A stretch of DNA of 64,000 bases from Zanthoxylum bungeanum (Eukaryota; Streptophyta; Magnoliopsida; Sapindales; Rutaceae). Shown piece after piece: positions 36,101 to 48,100 of the stretch. Numbering within the stretch: the stretch's first letter is position 1; each line of letters opens with the position of its first letter. The stretch covers positions 239,446 through 303,445 of the forward strand of contig SKCR01023735.1 in the NCBI GenBank assembly GCA_019454045.1. The letters run 5' to 3'. Made by a program: the position numbers and the translations under genes. The notes beneath the pieces are model-generated. The model worked only from the letters and a program-made list of their open reading frames with translations, was not told where the DNA came from and did not search any database.

Positions 36101-39100
36101 GTAATTTTATGGATAATTTAGCCCCTTATCTATAAAGAATAAAATTACATTATTGAGGTTGTTTTTCAATATAATATAAAATGTATCCCGATATGAGAAT
36201 TGCTTATGAGTTTAGTGAAATTGCAGCCACCAAATTGACCTTTTCACTGAATCTTTTAAGTGATGACGGTCTCACATGATTTAGGGATGTTTCTATTTTT
36301 TGATGTACAGTCTTATGTCCAAATATGTGGATTGTATGTTAAATTTTAGAAATGTTACATATGAGACATATGGTTGGGAATGGACTAGTTAAGTGGTTTA
36401 TTCACCTAAATGTGGTAAACTTACAAGGATGGATACGTTTCTGAATCGTCTTATATGAAAAAATTGTAATTACATATTGTATATTCTGCCAAAGGTATTT
36501 ATACAGTGATGTGCTAAAATTCTTGGTATAATACTCTTTTAAGTGTTCTAAAAAGCGCTAGGCGCTAGACGGGCGGCGACCCAGCGCCTAGTGCCTAGAG
36601 CGCCTAGTGGGGGTGATACGCATCCATTTGTGAACACTCAATATTTTTGTAAGAGCTGAATATAAAGATGAAGGAAAACGAGCTGGCAATAAAAATTGAT
36701 TTGGATTTGCGTTGGAACTATTTCATATATGTTGACAGTGAAATATAACTAGCAAAATAAGAGTAATGGGTATTGAAGCAATTCAACAAACACCTTACAA
36801 AAACCAAGTGAATGGCACTCTAAAATTGACAAAAGAATCAGGCACAATGCCACCAGCCACTGCTGGTATGCCCACAATTCTCACTCAAAAAGAAAAATGA
36901 CAAATAACATGCCCCCCTAGAGAATCCTCACTCCCTTATATTCTTCTTTTCCAAGTCCTTCAAAGCCCACAAGCATTGTAACTGCCCTTCTCCACGTCAG
37001 CAGAACATGTGGAATCGCCTCTACAACCTTGCTCAACAATTCTTGTGGTCCCCTCATTGTGGATGTCAGCAAATTTCTCTGGCCCAAGCCCACTCTGCCC
37101 TCTCCCTACTGCAGCAGCCTTGACTTCTATAATTGGTACCTAACATTGCCCCCCTCCATAACAATGGACTTGTCCTCAAGTCCAAATTCTGAGTGTATTT
37201 TTTGTTGAGCCTGAATGGATTTTGGTCTCACTAAGACGTTGCGTTCTCCCTCCATTTTGTCAACCACCTTAGCTGACACAGGCTTTGTTACCCCACCCTT
37301 CCTTGCATCAGTAGCAATTTCAGCAAGGTAATTATCCACCAATGTTGCGACTTTAAGCATAACAAATGCATCATCAAGATCATCTTCACTATCTTTTTGT
37401 TGTGCAAAGTTTACCAATATTCTGTGAAATGTGTCGACCTCAAACAAGGTGTCACATTTGGTTTGCCTGTACCTATGAAGTCTCCATGAGATGTTATACT
37501 CCAGGTGTGAGAAACTTAAAGCAATTTGCTTTGCACAACCTTTTAAGGCTATTGTATCTATGCTACGAGAAACTATTTTTAGCTCGTCAGCAAGAGGGGA
37601 TAGGTTCCCACATTGTTTCAACACATATTTCAAGGTTCTTGCAAACAAAACACTTAAGATATTCTTCAGCTCGAGGGCCAAAATTATCTTGTGAAAAATC
37701 TTCAGACATTTCAAGATAATTGGAGGCACAACATAGCAGAGCCACATTTGCTGATGTAATTTCAAAGTGAATTCCATAACTGAACTTGGTTGTGTCTGCG
37801 TGAATCCAACAATCTCCAAGCAGAGCTCCCCAAAGTGCATCATTTGGTTTCATTGGCATTCCTTTGACCAAATCATAAGCCTCTTTAATTCTTCCAACAC
37901 CCCAGAAGATCAACCAAGCACCCATAATGCTTAATTCCTGGTGCCAACCCATACTTCTCCATCTTTGAGAAAACTTCCAAGCCTTCATCAACAAACCCCC
38001 ATGTGCACAAGCAGAAAGAACAGACAAAAATGCGATCTTGTCTGACATCTCATTTGATATCTCCACTCTACTAAAAAACTCAAAAGCCTCTTTGGCTCTT
38101 TGCATTGTCCCTGTATAGCAAAAACTGAGATCAGAGAGTTCCAACACACACGGTTCCTATGAGCCATTCCTTCAAAAACCGACACTGCATTTTTTAAATC
38201 CCCACATGTCACATACATTCCAACCAATACACTCAGAACCCTCGGATCATGCTTTTTCCTCTTTTTCTCAATCAAATTGTGTATTTCTCTACCAGTATTC
38301 CACAACCCCAAGTGTGCACATGATGATAAAACACTTGCAAGAGAAACTTCATCCGGCTCAAACCTCTCACCTTGCGTTTTCCGAAAAACTCCCAATGCCT
38401 CCTCATAGAACCCATTTTGCGCTAGCCCAGAAATTATTGAATTCCAATTCCCTAAATTCCTAATCGGAATTTGATCAACTATAGCTTTAGCTTCCTCTAC
38501 GTCATCTCTCTTAAAATACCTTGAAATCATCGATGTCCACACCAAATAATTCCCTTGTGGCATCACCTCAAAAAGTTCTCTAGCAACCTCCATCTCTCCA
38601 TTGCTCGCATACCCATCAATCATCTCTATCCATTTAACCGCATACCTCCCAGGCATTTCATCAAACACTTTACTTGTAGCAAATATATCACTACATTTAG
38701 CATACATGTTTATCAATGAAGTTCCCATCATTACTTTAGTATCTGTACCAAACTTGATAGCCTCATCAAATTGCTCTCCAATCAAGGCCATCATTGTTTC
38801 AAGCCACATGGTGTCAAGGTTAGACTTACGGTTGCTGGTGTTAGACCACTTCCCTCCGCTCGCACACTTAGGATCTACCCACTTGGATTCAATTTCCGCT
38901 TGGAACAAATGGTAATCTGCATTCATAGGCATCTGGCTGGGCTTGAATATATGTTCGTACAAACACCTAAATTCTTCAACAGTATCGAAAATGTAGATGT
39001 TAAGCATAGAGGAGCTCCATGCAGCATCCTGTTTGGGCTTTGATATGTCGTCAAACCAAAACGTCCAATTCCTCTCAAGTTTGTGCGGCTGTGCTTGTGG

Positions 39101-42100
39101 TTGCGGCTCTGGCAGCGCCACCGCCGCTGTCGTTCCCTCACTTGTCTTTCTTGTTGCCGTTTTTTGGCCCATTCGATTTCTGTCCAGTCCCTAGACCATT
39201 GGTCATGGTTGGAACTCCAACTGTTTGGCCAGTCACTTGCCACGATCGTATCCACCCTGATGATCTCACCTCTCTTTGCCAAGAGATTTTCTTAGTGTTC
39301 CCACTCACTACTTTTTCCTCAATGTTAACTTCCTCCGTCCAATTTTTCTCTAGGCCATCCATTATGGCCCACTCAAGTTGGCTCCTCACTGGTTTAGAGG
39401 AAAGACACACCCTCTGGTTTTCTGCAGGTGGTACTTCATAATCTGGCTTTTCTTCCTTCAGCCCTTTAACCATATATTGACAAAATTCATCCATCACTTC
39501 AAACTCTTGGGTTAAGTTCCCCATCGCCTCAATTTTTTTTTGACTTCTTTTATACCTCCATCTATTGTTTGTAAACAAGAAGACAAATGTTCTACATCCA
39601 TTTTGTTGTCTGCTTCGTCTTCCATTTTGTTGTTGGGCTCTGATTGGTTCCTCATCGATTCAGGGGGAAAACGTGACCTCTGAGTTGCTGTAGGGGGTGC
39701 TTCATATTCCAGATTTTTCTCCTTTATCCATTCTCTTATATACTTATGAAGTTCGCCTACCCCTTCCTATTTGTGGTTCAACTTCTCAATAGCTCCCACC
39801 TGTTTTTCCTCCAAACTCTTCCACTCCTCCACCCATAGTGCCTGATCCATCGCCTCATCTAAATAATCCACAACTGCTAAGTTCATTCCCACTATTACCT
39901 TTAGTTGAAGGCCATTCAAAAAAAACATTAATGTAAAAATCTTCAGTCGCAGGTGGTGCCCCCCTTAAACGGCATTCGCGAACTGATCCTTCCTGTTTCA
40001 GAGATAAAAGTGTTGAAAAATCATCCCTATACATTTTCCCACGTTCAGATCCGACAGGTCAGACCAATTGATACGCATCCATTTGTGAACACTCAATATT
40101 TTTGTAAGAGTTGAATATAAAGATGAAGGAAAACGAGCTGGCAATAAAAATTGATTTGGATTTGCGTTGGAACTATTTCATATATGTTGACAGTGAAATA
40201 TAACTAGCAAAATAAGAGTAATTGGTATTGAAGCAACTCAACAAACACCTTACAAACCAAGTGAATGACAATCTAAAATTGACAAAAGAATCAAGCACAA
40301 TGCCACCAGCCACTGCTGGTATGCCCACAATTCTCACTCAAAAAGCAAAATGACAAATAACATGCCCCCCCAAGAATCCTCACTCCCTTATATTCTTTTT
40401 TTCCAAGTCCTTCACAGCCCACAAGCATTGTAACTGCCCTTCTCCACGTCAGCACAACATGTGGAATCGCCTCTGCAACCTTGCTCACCAATTCTTGTGG
40501 TCCCCTCATTGTGGATGTCAGCAAATTTCTCTGGCCCAAGCCCACTCTGCCCTCTCCCTGCTGCAGCTGCCTTGACTCCCATAATTGGTACCTAACAATG
40601 GGCCTAGGCAGTTAATCGGAAATTGAGAAAATCTATAATTAGGTTTAAGATTTAGTATGATTTGGAGAAATTAATCATAGAAAAATGTTATTTGAGTAAT
40701 GAGTAATATTTATAAATGGTCAATTTGACGAGAAACTAACAAAAATTGAAAAAAAATTAGAGTTTTTTTATATTAGAGTTTATGCTCTAAATTGGGATTT
40801 TTTTCAAAATGATAAGTTAGAGAGTTAATTTTGTAAAATTAAGGTTAGGGTTAGGATTGGGATGTGAAATTCGACCGGAAAAACAATTAATTTCGAATTT
40901 TGCGTCAGTGAACGGTCCCACCGTTGACTGACGAATTTGCCGGCGAAAATTTGTCTGAATGGGCAGAAAACGCCGCCCATTCCGATGAGCACCTGGCCCC
41001 AATGATTTGGGGCCAGGCGCGACGGCCATAGGCCGCCGAACCTATACACGCCGCCTAGGCGGCGAGTTTTAGAACACTCTCTTTTATGACTTTGAGTATT
41101 ATTTATTATCTTGTGTTCTGCTTAAACTAAAGAATTGCATTGTTATTTGTTTTTCAGTTTTGTGACTATAGAGATGTTAACTGACTCCAACTTTAAAGTG
41201 TAGAACAGAGATGTGCAGTTGGCTATGAAATTAGCAGATATTGATCTTGCTATGACTACTCCTAAGCCAGCTAATATTAATAGTTCCAGTACTGATACGG
41301 ATAAGCAGCTGCATAAAGTATGGCATAAGTCAAATCGCATGTGCTATTTGACTATAAAGAGATCCATTCCTGAGCATTTGCTAAGTGGTCTTCCAGAAAC
41401 CACTATAACAAAAGATTTCCTAACAGTTGTATTTGAAAGATACAAAGTCTCAATCAATGCAGAAATTGGTACCCTTCTGAAGCAATTATACTCAATGAAG
41501 ATAATGGTAATGGAGGTGCTAGGAAGTATATTTTGATGATGGTCCATATTCAAAACAAGTTGAAAAATCTTAACATTGATCTTCCTGATGCTTGAATTGT
41601 CCATCAAGCATTGAATATTCTGCCTCCAGAGTTTGGTACAATTGTAACTACTTACAATTCGAGGGAAGAACCTTGGAATGTTAATGATTTCATTGTCATA
41701 TGTGTTGCTGAGGAAGAGAAACTCAAGGCAGGGCATATAGATGCAGCTCTCCTTGTTTCTAAACCTCGCAAGAAAGGTAAGAAATCTAAATTTTCAGCTT
41801 TTGGTAATGTTCAGAATTACAATAAAACTGGTCAGACAAGTGCTGTGGGTGGTACTAAAGGTGTCTTCAAGAAAGAACTTAAATGTTTCTTTTGTAAAAA
41901 GAAAGGGCATAAGTCAGTGTTCCAAATATAAAGTTTGGTTAGAGAAACATGAGCGTGCAGGTAACTCCTTGGTTTTTATTGTATGTGAATCCAATTTTGT
42001 TAATGCCACATCCAGTTCTTGGTGGCTTGATAGTGGAGCAACTAATCACGTTGCTTTCACATTGCAGGGATTCATAAACAAGAGGAAACTAAACAAGGAT

Positions 42101-45100
42101 GAGTTTAAGCTCGTAGTTGGCAATAATGAATTGGTGGATGAACATTATGTTGGAGATGTTTGTTTAAAACGATACTCCAATTATGAACTTGTTTTGACAA
42201 GTGTTTTGTATGTACCATCTTTTAGACGAAACTTGATATCAGTATATGTACTCGACAAACAAGGTTATGGTTTTGAGTTTAATACAGGTTTTGTATCTGT
42301 ATATTTTAACTCGAACAAAGTTGGCCATTATGTTTTGTCATATGGATGGTACAATCTCTGCTTGGCATCAAGTCAAGTCTATTCCAATTCATATGATGTT
42401 GAACAAGTTGCCAAAAGACCCTTAATAAAGGAAAAGTCATCATGTTGTGGCATAAGAGACTTGGCCACATTTCTAGGGAAATAGTAGAAAGGTTAATAAA
42501 GTATGATATTCTACCTACTCTTGACTTTAGCGACCTAGAAACATGTGTTGATTGTTGTAAGGGTAAACTAACCAAAATAAAGAAAAATAAATCCACTCGT
42601 AGCTCCGATCTTTTATAAATTACTCATACAGACATAAGTGGACCTTATTCACCCATAATTTACAATAACAAGTATTATATAACATTCATTGATGATTTTT
42701 CATGATATGGATATTTGTACTTGATTAAGGAAAAGTCTGAAGCCCTTGATAAATTCAAGATCTTCAAGACTGAAGTTGAGAAACAACTGGGAAAAATTAT
42801 CAAGATTGTTAGGTCTGACCGGGGTGGTGAGTATTATGGTAAACATGAGGTCAGTGGACAAATAAAGGGACCATTTGCCATATACTTAGAAGATTGTGGA
42901 ATAGTAAGTCAATTTACTATGCTAGGTAGTCCTGAACAGAATGGTGTGGCCGAAAGGCGATATCTTCCAGACTTCCTTTGGGGTGAGGCAATTAAAACAG
43001 CCTTATACATCCTCAATAGAGTTCCAAGTAAGTCTGTTTCTAGAACTCCTTTTGAAATATGGACTGGTAGGAAACCTAGCATGAGTCACCTCCGTGTTTG
43101 GGGATGTCCTTTGTTAGGGACCAGAAGTTCCAAGATGGGCCAGAGAGAGCAAGCAAGCCCAGCAATAGGAATCAAGAGGAGACAACCCAATCATTATGGA
43201 GGCCACTTGTATATCAAGTTTATGAAAGAAAGAAGAAGGGCATAAGTGTGGAGATAAAAAGGGGACCAAGCACGAATGAAGAAGGGAAATGGGCTGCTGA
43301 CGTGGGAAATTAGTTAGAATGGGAATGATTACTGGAGCCGTATATAGGCAGGTTGTGGGTGTGTGTGTGGAGGGGAGGAAGAGAAAAAGATACTGTTGGA
43401 TTTGTTTTGGGAAATCTCAGCTGGAGAAATGCTCCCTGCTTGAGGATTATTTTCTTGTTTTCTTTACTTTTCTTGCTGAATTTGTAATGAAACTCAAGGA
43501 TACTTGAGAAATACTTTGTTATTACTACCCTATTTCAATTAATTACAAACTTATCAGTTCTATTTCTTGATTCCATCAAACGAAAAATTGCAATGTTTTA
43601 TCAAATGGTCCGACCTGCCGGATTCGACTAAGGGGAGCACGAAAATGACAAGAATGGAAACGAGAGTAGACTTTGGAACGAAACTCGGTGCGAGTGGAGG
43701 AAGAAGTGAGAGGCCTAAGATCGGATGTAGAGCAGCTAAACATCGGCTTACAAACGATAAAGAATGACATGGAGGGATTGAAAACACACCTAAAGGAGGT
43801 GGGGAGCTTAAACCAAAAACTTGAGGTGTTGGAAGAAGTCTGAGGTTCATGTTACAGTGGATGAAAGGAAGGGGACCTGTGCAGGGTGAAGGGTCGTCAG
43901 GAGCGGGAGAGCGGATGGATACCACCCACATTGCTTTTAACCAACCAGCAGAGTTTCCAACTGACCATGTTGAAAGGACTAGTGAAGTTGACGACAAAAC
44001 GGACGATAAAGAGCAAGCAAGAAAAATGATGTTGAAACGGGTTGAGTTTCCTTTCTTTGATGGTACTGATCCAGTGGGATGGGTGACTCGAGCTGAGTAA
44101 TTTTTTGAGATCCATCGAACCAGAACAGACATGAAGATTTCTCTGGCAATGGTTAGTATGGAGGGAAACACCATTCATTGGTTTCGTTGGTTGAGGAAGA
44201 AAATACCCATTCTAACTTGGGATATCCTCACCACTGAAATTTTTAAGAGATATTCTGATAAGAATAGTGCGAATCCCTTTGAATTTCTGGCCGCACTGAG
44301 ACAAGAGGGGACCAGGGAGGATTATATTGAGCGTTTCGAGAGGTTAGCTTCACAGGTTACTGATTTGCCGGAAGAACAATATTTGGGATATTTTTTAAAT
44401 GGGTTGGGGGAGAATATAAGAAGATTAAGAATCTTTGAGCCCAGAGACGTGATGAGAGCTATGGAACTAGCCAGAATGTTGGAGGAAGAGGTTGCAGGGG
44501 AATGGGGAAACTAGCGAGTAACTGGCATGAAAGGGATGAACCCCTTAGGTTGGAGACGATCCATTCCCACTTTGGGCCAGGCCCAAAGTTTTGGAGCTTC
44601 AGTTAGAACAAATGGGCTGGGAATCGGGCCAAGATCGATTGGGTCGGGTTCTGGAGTATTTGGAGGAGGACCTGAGAGAGCTAGTGTCTCTATCAACACA
44701 CAGTACCCACGCACGGGAGCAAATGCAAACCCTAACCCACCGGCGACCGCTGGGAACTTCAAATCAAGCTCTAATGGAGGTTCCATGAGGGGATCCACCG
44801 CCAGCAACGCACGAGGAGGGCGAAATCTTTCATATCAAGAATATGTGGAGAGGCGAGAGAATGGCTTATGTTTTCGATGTGATCAACCTTATTCACCCCT
44901 ACATAAATGCGTAGGAAAAACATTGAGGGTGATGATAATGGGGGAAGATGAGATAAACGAACAGGAGTCTGATCAGAGAAACTGCTACTGAGATGCACGA
45001 GCAAGAGGAAGATCAAGAACCGACTCGTAATGAAGAAGAGCTAGAGTTGCCTATGTACTCGATAGGGGGCATCACCCGACCCCGGACTATGAAATTACTA

Positions 45101-48100
45101 GGCAAGATTTGTGGAAATTCGGTTGTGGTAATGATAGACAGTGGGGTTGACGATCGAGGATACTCCATAGTTTGGAGTGTGTTTGGGAGATGGTCACAGA
45201 ACAATGTCTCAGGGCATGTGCAAGGGGCTAACTTTGGAATTGGGTAGATTGTAGTAACAATTGATGGTTACTTGTTTCCATTAGGGGGGTAGATTTAATT
45301 CTAGGGGTGTCATGGTTGGAAACCTTAGGAGAGGTAAGAGTTGATTGGAGCAAAATGACTATGAAGTTTAACATTAGAGGGGAAATCAGTATAGTGGGGG
45401 ATCCGATGCTCTGTCGCTCGCCGGTGTCGCTGAAGTCTATCATGAAGTTGGCATATGTAGAGTTTTGTGGGGTGTTATTGTGGGAGGCTGAAAGAAAAAG
45501 GGAGTTTGGGCGAGACCACTCACTAAGTGAAGAACATGAGAACGAATTGGAAAGATTGTTAAGTCAATTTCCTCGGGTCTTCAAGGAACCTACAGCCCTG
45601 CCACCAAGAAGAGAAATTGAACATGTCATCACCCTAAGACAAGGGGAAGGACCTATAAGGGTCAGGCCTTATCGATATGCGCACGGACAGAAGGATGAAG
45701 AACGATTGGTAAAGGAGATGTTGGCCACAGGTATTATCCAACCGAGTACCTCACCCTACTCTAGCCCTGTGATTCTCGTAAAGAAGAAGGATGGAGGGTG
45801 GAGATTCTGTGTAGATTATCGGGCTTTAAATGCCATCACGGTACCGGAAAAGTTTCATATACCAGTGATTGGGGAATTATTGGATGAATTACATGGGGCA
45901 AGGTTCTTCTCGAAGATAGATTTGCGTTCCGGATATCATCAAATTAGGGTGAGAGAGGAGGATATCGCTAAGACTGCCTTTAGAACGCATGAAGGACACT
46001 ATGAATTCGTTGTGATGCCGTTTGGGCTGATGAATGCACCCGCGACTTTCCAAGCTACTATGAATAACACATTTCGCCTTTACTTGCGCAAGTTTGTTCT
46101 TGTTTTCTTTGATGACATTTTGGTGTATAGTCGAGAGTGGGAGCAACATTTGATGCATGTGCAATTGGTGTTGGGGACTTTGGATAAGGATCAATTTGTG
46201 GTAAACAAAAAAGAAGTGCAGTTTTGGTAGGAAGTCCATTGATTACTTAGGCCATGTAATTAGTGAGCAAGGAGTGGCTGCCGATCCCGACAAAATTAAG
46301 AGTGTTCTACAATGGCCTCTACCACGATCAGTTAAGGCTGTGAAGGGATTTTTAGGGTTGACGGGTTACTACAGAAAATTTGTCCAAGACTACGGGAAGA
46401 TAGACAAAACCTCTAACGGAATTACTGAAGAAAGACCAGTTTTGTTGGGGGAAAGAGGCATAAGAAGCTTTTGAGGAACTCAAGCGCAAGCTAACAAGCA
46501 CGTCGGTTTTAGGGATTCCGAATTTTTCCCTTGAGTTTGAGATAGAATGTGACGCGTCGGGACGAGGGATTGGCGTCGTCTTGATGCAAAATCGCAGACC
46601 CCTAGCCTACTTTAGTAAGGCACTTAAGGATAGGGCGCTGGCAAAATCCACTTATGAGAAAGAACTCATGGCTTTGGTCTTGGCCAATCAACATTGGTGA
46701 CCGTACCAGTTGGGAAGGCGATTCAAGGTAAACACGGACCAAAAGAGCCGGAAGCACATACTACAGCAGAAAATTTTCACACCGGACCAGCAAAATTGGG
46801 TAGTGAAGTTGATGGGATATGATTTTGATATCATCTATAAACCAGGAGGAGAAAATATAGCAGCGGATTCCCTCTCAAGACTCTGAAGCAGGGGAACTCA
46901 CGGTAATTTCAGTATCAGCCTGGAAGGAGACAGCATTGCTAGAGCAGTCCTTAAGGGAAGATCCGAAGCTGGTTCAGTTAATTACAGAGTTGGAAAATGA
47001 CCCAGTTTCGCACCATAGGTATATGTTGAGGGGTAAATTATTGTTTTATAAACAGCGATTGGTGGTTCCGGCTGGTTCGAAATGGGTTGAGATATTCATG
47101 CGCGAGTTTCATGATACCCCGATAGGAGGCCATTCGGGAGCTTTCAGAACCTATCAGCGTGTGGCAGAGAATGTATATTGGCAGGGCATGAAGAGGGACA
47201 TATATCGTTATGTAGTTGAGTGTGAAATTTGCCAGAGGCAGAAGTACCAAACCACCTCTCCAGGGGGATTACTTCAGCCGTTAGCTATTACAGAGAGTGT
47301 ATGGGATGACATAGCGATGGATTCATAACTGGCTTACCAAAGTCCGCGGGCTATTCTGTGATTATGGTGGTCGTGGATAGGCTGTCTAAATATGGCCATT
47401 TATTTGCTCTCAAACATCTTTATACGGCCAAGCAAATAGCAGAAGTATTTATTAAAGGAGTAGCCAAACTTCACGGTATTCCTAAGTCAATAATTAGTGA
47501 TAGAGATCTGATATTCTTAAGTCATTTCTGGTCGGGATTTTTCAGATTGCAGGGTACTCAATTGAAGATGAGCTCGGCTTATCACCCTGAAACGGACGGT
47601 CAAACCGAGGTCTTTAACTGGTGTCTAGAGACCTACTTGAGATGCTTTGCTTCTGAACAACCTCATCATTGGTCCAAATGGCTACATTGGGCGGTATTGG
47701 TACAACACTAACTACCAAGTTGCTATCGGAAAGACCCCATTCGAAGTAGTGTATGGAAGGGCACCCCGACACTGAACAAATTTGTGAGGAGAAACTCAAG
47801 TAGAGAGGGAGGCGCAGGAACTGTTGGAGAGAGATGAGGTCATTCGGCAATTGAAGTTCAATCGTCAGCGGGCCCAAGATAGAATGCAGAAATCAGCGAA
47901 TGCGCATCGGAAAGATGTATCATTTTGTGAGGGGGATTGGGTTTATCTAAAATTACGACCTCATAGGCAACATTCTGTTTCTCGACGCATAAATGCTAAG
48001 TTTGCCGCTAAATTATATGGCCCATTTAGGAGGTGGGCTTAAAAAACCAAAAACTTGAGGTGTTGGAAGAAGTCTGAGGTTCATGTTACAGTGGATGAAA

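Larger units (their letters stand above)
36614..40597 (-). mobile_element. Small non-autonomous gypsy-type LTR element carrying three host gene fragments
   Basis: LTRs 36614-37145 and 40069-40597 (TGTTAGGTACC...GCGTATCA on the minus strand) differ by about 3% by eye. The primer-binding site matches the tRNA-Tyr complement with four mismatches. The tail [15 protein letters not shown] and purine tract GGAGGGGGGCAA resemble those of the chromovirus at 43112-53105, so it is a relative of that family. There is no pol. The interior is a gag-like remnant, then eIF(iso)4E, PPR and NPH3 fragments. The flanks GGGGG / ATGGG give only an imperfect target duplication. It is nested in the hAT element. Confidence 0.88.
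36542..41078. mobile_element. Non-autonomous hAT element hosting an LTR element
   Basis: A perfect 8-bp target duplication CTCTTTTA (36534-36541 and 41079-41086), the hAT signature. Terminal inverted repeats AGTGTTCTAAAA; the GC-rich subterminal words GGCGCTAG / CCTAGGCGG recur at both ends. Excluding the nested LTR element (36614-40597) it is only ~550 bp and has no transposase, so it needed one in trans. Confidence 0.87.

Noticed and set aside
43560..44178. 204-residue minus-strand frame (and its second copy at 48013-48408)
   Set aside because: Antisense shadow of chromovirus gag; occurs twice only because of the tandem duplication.
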